Shown here one piece after another: positions 57,520 to 64,000 of a DNA stretch of 64,000 nt. Position numbers and translations under genes: made by a program. The stretch comes from Allobosea sp. Tri-44 (lineage in GTDB: Bacteria; Pseudomonadota; Alphaproteobacteria; Rhizobiales; Beijerinckiaceae): NCBI RefSeq assembly GCF_004123845.1, contig NZ_NBDP01000023.1, positions 1 to 64,000 of the forward strand, read 5' to 3'. How positions within the stretch are numbered: the first letter of the stretch is position 1; every line of letters begins with the position of its first letter. Under the pieces are notes generated by a model. The model was not told the DNA's origin, ran no database searches, and saw nothing but the letters and a program-made list of their open reading frames with translations.

Positions 57520-58806
57520 TCAGCCGATCTCCGCGACGCGGTTGAAGAAGTCGGGCGTGCCCATCTGGCCGCCCTTCAACACGATATCGAGGCCGTCGAG
57601 CCTGGGATCGTCACTATGGGCGCTGCAGAGCGGCGCGCCCGGCGTGCAGGGCGAGCGATAGGATAGGCCCCAGAGATCGAGCGAACGGATCGCCAGCGTC
57701 GAGGTGTCGCCGCCGGCGACGACCAGCCGCGCGATCCGCGCCTCGTTCATGATGTCGCGCAGCAGTGCTCCGGTCGCGGCCGCGACCTTGCCGGTCTCGC
57801 CCGGTGCACCGGCCGGCTTGTCGGTGATCAGCATGACGTTGCGTTGCGCCAGACGCGCGAGCGCTTCGGCGCGCAGTGCCTCGATATATGCGGGCTCGCC
57901 GGTCAGTCGGGCCGGATCGATCGCGATCCGCTCATAGCCCTCGGCGAGATCGACCTGCGCGCGGGTCACCGGTGACAGGCTGCCGACCAGAGCGAGCAGG
58001 TTGCCGCCCGACTCGCTGCGCGCCAGCTTCGGCATCGCGGGTTGCGCAGCCTGCGGGAAGCCGGCGAAGGCTTGTGCGACGGAGCTCGCGCCGATCGCGA
58101 GCATCGGCCGCGCGCTCATCCGCGCACGCAGCAAGGCGCCGATCGCGACAAGATCGGAGGGATGCGAGACGTCGAAGAGCACGGCTTCGGGCTCTTCAGC
58201 CAGCGCAGTGGCGAGAGCCGGCCCGGCCCCGTCGCCGTCATAGCTGCGGTAATCGACGAGGCTGACGCGCTTCAACCCCTGCGCGGCGAGATGCCGCCGT
58301 AGATCGGCTTCGCCCATCGGCGTCACCGGGTGGGCGCTCATCGTCGGATGGCGGTCGATGCGATGCACGGTGCCGCCGGCTCCGGCTGCGGCGAAGAGGT
58401 TGCCGAACAGGCAGTAGCGGCCGAGATTTGGCTGGCCGCCAATGACGGGAAGCAGTGGATTAGGGAAATAAGGCCGCAAGGCGCGCGCGGCAGCGCCGAA
58501 GCTGCCGATCCCTGGCGCGCTGTCGAAGGTCGAGCAGCACTTGTAGTGCAGGAGGCCGACGCCGAGCGCGGCGAAGAAGCGCCCGGCCTCGTCCAGCTCC
58601 CGCGCCATGGCGTCTGGCGCCATTGCGCGCGTCGCGCCGGCGATGCCGATCGCATCGAGCGGTCCGGCGCTGGCGAGTTGCTGGGATGTCGGGATGCGCA
58701 GGAAGAGCAGAGCGCGCTGGCCGGCCTCCGCCAGTGTGGCGAGCGTATCGGTGGCGCCGGTGAAGTCGTCGCCGTACCAGCCGTAATGAGGCGCCTCGCC
58801 GGCCAT
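57520..58806 (-). CDS. oiaK: four-carbon acid sugar kinase-family protein, probable 3-oxo-isoapionate kinase
   Basis: A 428-residue DUF1537 kinase. The N-terminal domain starts YGWYGDDFTGATDTL, and the C-terminal nucleotide site holds VAGGDTST and LKGGQMGTPDFF. Family members phosphorylate acid sugars such as erythronate, threonate and 3-oxo-isoapionate. Pairing with a RuBisCO-like protein 2 bases upstream points to 3-oxo-isoapionate, the D-apionate route in which the kinase product is the substrate of the RuBisCO-like enzyme. The symbol rests on this context. Confidence 0.7.
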   Translation of the reverse strand: MAGEAPHYGWYGDDFTGATDTLATLAEAGQRALLFLRIPTSQQLASAGPLDAIGIAGATRAMAPDAMARELDEAGRFFAALGVGLLHYKCCSTFDSAPGIGSFGAAARALRPYFPNPLLPVIGGQPNLGRYCLFGNLFAAAGAGGTVHRIDRHPTMSAHPVTPMGEADLRRHLAAQGLKRVSLVDYRSYDGDGAGPALATALAEEPEAVLFDVSHPSDLVAIGALLRARMSARPMLAIGASSVAQAFAGFPQAAQPAMPKLARSESGGNLLALVGSLSPVTRAQVDLAEGYERIAIDPARLTGEPAYIEALRAEALARLAQRNVMLITDKPAGAPGETGKVAAATGALLRDIMNEARIARLVVAGGDTSTLAIRSLDLWGLSYRSPCTPGAPLCSAHSDDPRLDGLDIVLKGGQMGTPDFFNRVAEIG

Positions 58807-58808
58807 GC

Positions 58809-60083
58809 TCAGCCGGCGCCCTTGCCGAAGAAGGCGAGCGCCTGCGCGAGCTCGCTCTGGTTCTTCGCGGCGTCGGTCAGCTGCACGCCGGCCGCGACGG
58901 CCTCCCAGGCCTGGCGAATGCTGGCGACGCCGGCCGCCGGCCCGCCGGGATGGGCGAGGATGCCGCCACCCGCCATGAACAGGAGGTCGTCATGGCCGAG
59001 CGCATCCCAGGTCGGCTGCGCCGTTCCGGCCCATTGCCCGGAGGAGAAGGCTGGCAGGACGCGGTCGTCGATGCCATCCGTCAGCGGCGTCACGCAATCC
59101 TTCGCCGAGGTCACGACCTCCTCATCCTCTTGCGCGAACTTGCCCTGCAAGCCATGCACATGCATGTGGTCGACGCCGGCGAGCCGCCACAAGGTCTGAT
59201 AGGCCTGGAAGCCGATGCCGAGCAGCGGATGGCGCGAGAGCGCGCCGAAGCCGTTGCGATGGCCGTGCAGGGCAAGGCTGGTCGAGCGGCGCAGGGTCTC
59301 GACCGCCGAGAACCCGCACCAGTTCAGGCTGACCATCACGCAGGAGCCGCCCTCGCGCTCGACCAGTTCGGCATGGCGGCGCATCTGGTCGGTTTCGGCC
59401 GTGATGTTGAAGGCGACCATCACCGCCTTGCCGGTGCGGTCCTGATGGCGGCGCACCGCCGCCATCACCGCCGGGACGCGCTGGGCCAACGGCGCGTGGA
59501 CCGGGTCGGCCGAGATTTCGTCATCCTTGATGAAGTCGAGCCCGGCTGCGCAGAGCTTGCCGACCAGTTCCGCGGTCTCGTACGGACGCAGGCCGACATT
59601 GGGCTTGATGATCGAGCCGATCATCGGGCCATCGGCTACCCCGGTGAGCCGGCGGGTGCCGGCGATGCCGCGGGTCGGGAGCGGGAACAGGCGGCGATAC
59701 GAAGCCGGCAAAGCCATGCTTTCGAGCCGAAGACCGGTGACCTCGCCGAGATCGAACAGGTTGCCGGCGACGATCGCGGCCAGCGTCGGCAGGTTGGCAC
59801 CGACATTGTCGACGGGGAAGGACAGCGTGATCCTGGCGCGCCGCCAAGGTCCAGCGACGCCCTTCCGCGTCAGCCAGGCATTGGGCAGGCTCGGCTCGGC
59901 GGCGCTGTCGAACTCCTCGACCGCGACGACGACGGCGCGGGTGCGGTCGCGCAATTCGTCGGTCTCGCCGGCGACACGGGTGAAGGTGCCGCTCGACTGC
60001 TCGCCGGCCATGACATCAGCGACCTTGCGAGGGTCGAGCGGCGTCTCGATCAGGTAAGTTGCTGTGAAGCGTTCGGTCGGCAT
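58809..60083 (-). CDS. RuBisCO-like protein, probable 3-oxo-isoapionate-4-phosphate decarboxylase or transcarboxylase/hydrolase
   Basis: A 424-residue form IV RuBisCO-like protein. The carbamylated lysine and metal ligands are kept (K186, D188, E189 in FIKDDE). K160 is kept in GSIIKPNVGL, but the second lysine of the usual KPK motif is N162. The loop-6 lysine is present as K315 (QGKFAQ), and GGGILAHPGG forms a phosphate site. It is therefore a catalyst but not a carbon-fixing RuBisCO. Close neighbours in apionate pathways are decarboxylases or transcarboxylase/hydrolases; the sequence alone does not separate the two. Confidence 0.8.
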   Translation of the reverse strand: MPTERFTATYLIETPLDPRKVADVMAGEQSSGTFTRVAGETDELRDRTRAVVVAVEEFDSAAEPSLPNAWLTRKGVAGPWRRARITLSFPVDNVGANLPTLAAIVAGNLFDLGEVTGLRLESMALPASYRRLFPLPTRGIAGTRRLTGVADGPMIGSIIKPNVGLRPYETAELVGKLCAAGLDFIKDDEISADPVHAPLAQRVPAVMAAVRRHQDRTGKAVMVAFNITAETDQMRRHAELVEREGGSCVMVSLNWCGFSAVETLRRSTSLALHGHRNGFGALSRHPLLGIGFQAYQTLWRLAGVDHMHVHGLQGKFAQEDEEVVTSAKDCVTPLTDGIDDRVLPAFSSGQWAGTAQPTWDALGHDDLLFMAGGGILAHPGGPAAGVASIRQAWEAVAAGVQLTDAAKNQSELAQALAFFGKGAG

Positions 60084-60089
60084 GGCCGT

Positions 60090-60629
60090 TCAGAGCTTAC
60101 TCAGATCAGGGAAGGGGCGCACCGGGTCCTTGCCGTCCCAGTTCTCGGCCGCCTCGCGGATCAACCGGAACATCTCGCCCTTGGGTCCGGCGACCTCGGA
60201 AAGCTCGATCACCGTTCCGGGATGATAGTGGGTATCGAAATAGATGAAGCGGCCGCGCTCGCCGACCTCTCCCGACATCACCGGCTTGAAGCCCTCGGCC
60301 AGCAGCCGCGAGAGGTCGGCATCGTAATCCGAGGTCCAGTAGGCGACATGCTGCAGGCCGCTATGGCCGGCATCGGTGAAGTCCTTGTACATCGACGGCA
60401 CCGCATTGCGGCACTGGATCAGCTCGATCTGCAGCGGGCCCGAGTTGGCGAGCGCCACCGAATTATGCGGCTCGTAGGCCTCGCCCTTGTAGCGGTAGTT
60501 TTTGATCGGGACCTTGGGATTGTAGAAGAACGGCCCGACACCGAGCACCCGGCTCCAGTAATCCATCGCCGCCTCGATATCGGGGACGACATAGCCGGCC
60601 TGACGGATCTGGCCAAAATGACGGCTCAT
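60090..60629 (-). CDS. VOC-family (glyoxalase-fold) protein
   Basis: A 179-residue vicinal-oxygen-chelate protein with two beta-alpha-beta-beta-beta modules. IRQAGYVVPDIEAAMDYWSRVLGVGPFF opens the first, and GHSGLQHVAYWTSDYD the second. Candidate metal ligands are H in GLQHVA and E in VIELSE. It lies 6 bases before the RuBisCO-like gene in the same operon. No VOC protein is part of the apionate pathway as I know it; it may be an isomerase, epimerase or lyase. Confidence 0.75.
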   Translation of the reverse strand: MSRHFGQIRQAGYVVPDIEAAMDYWSRVLGVGPFFYNPKVPIKNYRYKGEAYEPHNSVALANSGPLQIELIQCRNAVPSMYKDFTDAGHSGLQHVAYWTSDYDADLSRLLAEGFKPVMSGEVGERGRFIYFDTHYHPGTVIELSEVAGPKGEMFRLIREAAENWDGKDPVRPFPDLSKL

Positions 60630-60651
60630 GGGTGCTTTCCTGCGAAGATGT

Positions 60652-62529
60652 CTAGAGGAAGCCGATGGAGATCCACGGCACGGCGGCGACGACGACGAGG
60701 CCGACCAGCAGAGCCAGCATGTAGGCCCAGATGTATTTCAGCCCCTCGTCGGGATTGATCTTCGAGATCGCGCAGGCGCCGTAATAGCCCACGCCGAAGG
60801 GCGGAGCGAAGAGGCCGATGCCCATCGCGAAGATCACGACCATGGCGTAGTGCACCTCGTGCACGCCGATCTGCTTGGCGATCGGGAAGAGCAGCGGCCC
60901 GAACAGCACGATCGCCGGGATGCCCTCGAGCACGCTGCCGAGGATGACGAAGGCGACGATCGAGATGGCGAGGAAGCCCCAGGTCCCGCCGGGCACCGCC
61001 GCCATGACCTTGGCGAGATCCTGCGAGAAGCCCGATTGCGTCAGCCCCCAGGCCATGGCGGTGGCGCAGCCGATGATGAAGATGATCGCGCCGGTGAGCG
61101 AGGCGGTGTCGACCAGCAAGCTCTTGAGCCGGCGCCAGTCGAACTGGCGGTAGATCAGAAGGCCGGCCAGCACCGCATAGGCAATGCCGATAGTCGAGAC
61201 CTCGGTCGCGGTGGCGACGCCCTCGACGACGGCGGCACGGATGACGAAGGGCAGCGCGATCGCCGGCAGAGCGATCAGGCAGAGCCTGCCGATCTCGCGC
61301 TTCGAATATTTGGTGACGTGGCTGAGATCTTCGCCCTGGTTGCGCCACCAGACGACGAAGCAGAGCGCGATGCCGAGTACGACGGCCGGCAGCATGCCGC
61401 CGGTGAACAGCGCCGCGATCGAGACGCCGGTGACCGAGCCGATGGTGATCAGCACGATCGAGGGCGGGATCGTCTCCGTCTGTGCGCCGGTGGCCGAGAG
61501 CAGCGCGACGAGGTCGCCGGGCTTGGCGCCACGTTTCTGCATCTCCGGGAACAGCACCGGTGCGATCGCCGCCATGTCGGCGATCTTCGAGCCGGAGATG
61601 CCGGAGACCAGGTACATCGCGCCGATCAGGACATAGGAGAGCCCGCCGCGGACATGGCCGAGCAGCGAGGCCAGGAACTGGATCATGGCGCGGGCCATGC
61701 CGGTCATCTCGATCAGCGCGCCGAGGAAGATGAAGAGCGGCACGGCGAGCAGGATGAGGTGGCTCATGCCCTCGTCGAGGCGGCCAACCATCACGACCAT
61801 CGGCGTCGAGGTCGTCAGCGAGAGATAGCCGAAGGTGGCGAGCGCGAAGGAGAAGGCGATCGGCACGCCGGCGAAGACATTGGCCGCGACGAGGCCGACG
61901 AAAAAGATCACGAGGTTGAGCTTGCCGAGCGGCTTTAGCACCGGCCCGAGCAGCCAGAACAGAACGATGAGGGCCACCGTGAGGCCAGCGGCCAATAGGA
62001 CGGGCTTCCACGAACCGAAGCGCAGCAGCCGGCAGAAGGCGGCGAACAGCATCAGGACGATGCCGATCGGCAGCGCCGCTGCGCGCCAGGAATTGGCGAT
62101 CTCCAGCGCGGGGGTGACGATGAAGCGCTCGTCCTCGGCGTAGTCCAGCGCCTCCGGCAAGATCATCATCAGGAAGGCGATCGCGGCCGTGATGGCGAGC
62201 GCTTCGAGCACAGCGCGGGTCTGCGGGCCGACGCGGGTGACGAGACCGGTCATGCGCATATGCTCACCGCGGCGCAGCGCCACGACCGCGCCGAGCATGG
62301 AGAGCCAGAGGAACAGGATCGAGGCGAGCTCGTCGGACCAGACCAGCGGCGCGTGGAAGACGTAGCGGGCGGTGACGCCCGCTCCGAGGATGACGATCTC
62401 GGCGAGGACGAGCACGGCCGCGACGAGCTCGACCACCGTGCCGACGGCGCGGTCGAGCCTGTCCGCGAGGCGACCAAATCCGGTCGCCGGCATGGCCGGC
62501 GGCAGCAGGGTGGCGGCGTGAGCGTCCAT
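60652..62529 (-). CDS. TRAP transporter fused small-large membrane subunit (DctQM)
   Basis: A 625-residue fusion. Residues about 15-185 are DctQ-like (four helices; ARYVFHAPLVWSDELA) and about 195-625 DctM-like (FAGVPIAFSFALATFG; GLFAPPFGVGYY). Na+-driven uptake of a carboxylate supplied by the binding protein. The ATG at 62529 with GAGGACACGCC is chosen. Confidence 0.93.
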   Translation of the reverse strand: MDAHAATLLPPAMPATGFGRLADRLDRAVGTVVELVAAVLVLAEIVILGAGVTARYVFHAPLVWSDELASILFLWLSMLGAVVALRRGEHMRMTGLVTRVGPQTRAVLEALAITAAIAFLMMILPEALDYAEDERFIVTPALEIANSWRAAALPIGIVLMLFAAFCRLLRFGSWKPVLLAAGLTVALIVLFWLLGPVLKPLGKLNLVIFFVGLVAANVFAGVPIAFSFALATFGYLSLTTSTPMVVMVGRLDEGMSHLILLAVPLFIFLGALIEMTGMARAMIQFLASLLGHVRGGLSYVLIGAMYLVSGISGSKIADMAAIAPVLFPEMQKRGAKPGDLVALLSATGAQTETIPPSIVLITIGSVTGVSIAALFTGGMLPAVVLGIALCFVVWWRNQGEDLSHVTKYSKREIGRLCLIALPAIALPFVIRAAVVEGVATATEVSTIGIAYAVLAGLLIYRQFDWRRLKSLLVDTASLTGAIIFIIGCATAMAWGLTQSGFSQDLAKVMAAVPGGTWGFLAISIVAFVILGSVLEGIPAIVLFGPLLFPIAKQIGVHEVHYAMVVIFAMGIGLFAPPFGVGYYGACAISKINPDEGLKYIWAYMLALLVGLVVVAAVPWISIGFL

Positions 62530-62561
62530 GGCGTGTCCTCGAGATTCGGTCCCGGCAAGCC

Positions 62562-63578
62562 TCAGGCGAGCTTGCCGACCGCTCCCTCGAGCAGGCCCCA
62601 GGCTTCGGCGCCGAAGCGCTCCTGCCATTCCTTGTAGAACCCGCCATCGCGGAGCTTGGCCCGGAAGCTGTCGGGGTTGGTCTTGTTGAAGGCAAGCCCC
62701 TTGGATTGCAGGTCGGCCTGCACGGTTTCGTTGAGGCTCTTGATGTCGCCGCGCTGGGCGACGCCGGCATCGTTGATCGCGGACGCCACGATCTTCTGGA
62801 TGTCCGGCGGCAGGCCGCGCCAGGCGCGGCCATTGGCGATGAACCAGAAACCGTCCCAGATATGGTTCGAGACCGCGCAGCTCTTCTGCACCTCGTAGAG
62901 CTTGGCGACCTGGATGATCGGTAGCGGGTTCTCCTGCGCGTCGACGACCTTGGTCTGCAGCGCCGAATAGACCTCGGAGAACTGCAGGCTGGCCGGGGCG
63001 GCGCCGAGCGCCTTGAACATCGAGATCGACAGCGGCGAGACTGGCACGCGGATCTTGAGCGAGGCCATGTCGGCCGCCTGCTCGATCGCCTTGCCCGAGG
63101 TGGTCATCTGGCGGAAGCCGTTGTCCCACATCTTCTCGAAAGCGTAGAGGTTGACCTTCTCGATCGCGGCCCGGACATGCGCGCCGACCGGCCCGTCCAT
63201 CGCCTTCCAGACTTGGTCGTAATCGGCGAAGGCGAAGCCGACCGCGTTGATCGCCGCGACAGGCACCAGCGTCGCGATCACCAGCGCCGACGGGGTGAAG
63301 AAGGTGATGCCGCCATTGCGGACTTGGCTCAGCATGTCGGTGTCGCCACCGAGCTGGTTGTTCGGGAAGATCTTGATCTCGACCCGCCCGTTCGTCTCCT
63401 TGGCGACGCGCTCGGCCGCTTGCTGAGCGCGGATGTTGAGCGGGTGGCTGAGCGGCAGGTTGTTGCCGTATTTCAGCTCGATCTCGGCGGCACGCGCGAT
63501 CATCGGCATGCCGATCAGCGATGCGGCGGGGGCGGCGGCTAGGCCCTTGATGAGCGTGCGGCGGCTCGGTCCGGTCAT
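62562..63578 (-). CDS. TRAP transporter substrate-binding protein (DctP)
   Basis: A 338-residue periplasmic binding protein with a Tat-like signal (SRRTLIKGLAAAPAASLIG). DctP features are GGDTDMLSQVRNGGI, SLKIRVPVSPLSISMFKALGAAP and VDAQENPLPII. The conserved arginine that binds the carboxylate is in KIRVP. First gene of the operon; a putative promoter lies at 63635-63664. Confidence 0.93.
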   Translation of the reverse strand: MTGPSRRTLIKGLAAAPAASLIGMPMIARAAEIELKYGNNLPLSHPLNIRAQQAAERVAKETNGRVEIKIFPNNQLGGDTDMLSQVRNGGITFFTPSALVIATLVPVAAINAVGFAFADYDQVWKAMDGPVGAHVRAAIEKVNLYAFEKMWDNGFRQMTTSGKAIEQAADMASLKIRVPVSPLSISMFKALGAAPASLQFSEVYSALQTKVVDAQENPLPIIQVAKLYEVQKSCAVSNHIWDGFWFIANGRAWRGLPPDIQKIVASAINDAGVAQRGDIKSLNETVQADLQSKGLAFNKTNPDSFRAKLRDGGFYKEWQERFGAEAWGLLEGAVGKLA

Positions 63579-63602
63579 GATGTCCTCCCTGGACGTGCTG
63601 AT

Positions 63603-63664
63603 GCGATTTGATCGCTCTTGAGTGCTTGACGCTCAGCATAGAAATCGCGTCTGATGGTCTTCAA
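63603..63664. promoter_or_regulatory. divergent promoter and candidate LacI operator region
   Basis: For the TRAP operon, minus-strand TTGAAG (63659-63664) and TATGCT (63635-63640) are separated by 18 bases. Inverted GCGATTT/AAATCGC (63603-63609, 63642-63648) brackets a partly symmetric TGAGTGCTTGACGCTCA, a plausible LacI-type operator overlapping the -10. Confidence 0.5.
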
Positions 63665-63691
63665 GCTCATTTTCTGATGGCTTTTGATGGA

Positions 63692-64000
63692 ATGAACCGA
63701 CCGATTCTCAGGTTTGTCGAGGAGGCCGAGCCATCCGCGCCGCGCCGCCGCCAGATGGCGCGGGTCGAGGATGTCGCGACGCTGGCTGGCGTCTCGACCG
63801 CGACCGTCGACCGGGTGCTCAACCAGCGGCCGGGCGTACGGCCCGCGACAGTCCAGCGCGTGCTCAAGGCGGCGGGTGAGCTCGGCTACGTCATGGAGGG
63901 AGCGCTGCCGGCGAGTGCGCTGCGTCCCCTGCGGCTCGGCTTCCTGCTGCCGGCCGGGAACAACCGCTTCCTCGGCCTGCTCGGCCGGCTGATCGCCGGC
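63692..64000 (+). CDS. LacI-family transcriptional regulator (partial, cut by window end)
   Basis: The first 103 residues of a regulator. The helix-turn-helix is RVEDVATLAGVSTATVDRVL, with hinge AGELGYVMEG, followed by the start of a periplasmic-binding-type sensor (LRLGFLLPAGNN). The start at 63692 gives 21 extra N-terminal residues; 63755 is an internal alternative. It diverges from the TRAP/RuBisCO-like operon and likely represses it until the sugar acid binds. Confidence 0.85.
   Translation, partial: MNRPILRFVEEAEPSAPRRRQMARVEDVATLAGVSTATVDRVLNQRPGVRPATVQRVLKAAGELGYVMEGALPASALRPLRLGFLLPAGNNRFLGLLGRLIAG

Noticed and set aside
60652..63639. 995-codon single frame spanning dctP and dctQM
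   Set aside because: The upstream part is a different frame of dctP; the true DctQM protein starts at 62529 with its own ribosome site.

Overview
The window is GC-rich (roughly two-thirds G+C by eye), densely coded DNA. It looks like the chromosome of an alphaproteobacterium of the order Hyphomicrobiales (Rhizobiales). The evidence is a SAM-II-type leader before a methionine transporter, rhizobial-style intergenic palindromes, many ABC/TRAP uptake operons, and protein types such as a ScsB-like DsbD, a NicB with fused cytochromes and a RuBisCO-like protein. A Bosea-like genus is a guess from general resemblance. I saw no phage, transposase, CRISPR array, tRNA or rRNA.

Layout. 405-4426 (+): nicotinate dehydrogenase-like NicA/NicB. 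5058-10009 (-): ugpBA-creatininase-ugpEC, an sn-glycerol-3-phosphate ABC transporter with a three-unit Pho box upstream and a creatininase-family gene inside it. 10212-12409 (+): FAH-family hydrolase and trans-3-hydroxy-L-proline dehydratase. 12674-14380 (+): membrane glycosyltransferase candidate. 14381-20843 (-): thiCOSGFME under a TPP riboswitch. 20949-23868 (-): three small or envelope genes, including a proline-rich OmpA-family protein. 23998-34437: a divergent catabolic island. Its minus arm holds a second creatininase, a dipeptide-type ABC transporter and a polysaccharide-deacetylase-family amidohydrolase. Its plus arm holds a MarR regulator, solute-binding protein, isoaspartyl peptidase, ketopantoate-reductase-like enzyme and SDR. 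The arms are separated by a perfect 14-bp palindrome.

34571-41417 (+): an N-substituted aminoethylphosphonate module (FAD oxidoreductase, PhnX), then a branched-chain-amino-acid-type ABC transporter with fused permeases. 41673-45020 (-): metNIQ plus two small genes. Its leader holds a consensus promoter, a SAM-II-like aptamer, a leader peptide carrying Met-Met-Cys-Cys-Cys, and an intrinsic terminator; this is the most unusual structure I found. 45195-53769: small unknown proteins, a ScsB/redoxin pair, rfbBC and anmK. 53857-56963 (-): D-aminopeptidase with a peptide-binding protein. 57520-64000: a TRAP transporter, VOC protein, RuBisCO-like protein and DUF1537 kinase operon, probably for apionate/3-oxo-isoapionate, divergent from a LacI-type regulator cut by the window edge.

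Taken together the region serves scavenging: phosphorus (ugp, phosphonate), sulfur/methionine (metNIQ), nitrogen from amides and peptides (two creatininases, asparaginase, D-aminopeptidase), unusual carbon sources (nicotinate, hydroxyproline, apiose-derived acids), plus thiamine synthesis and envelope redox functions.
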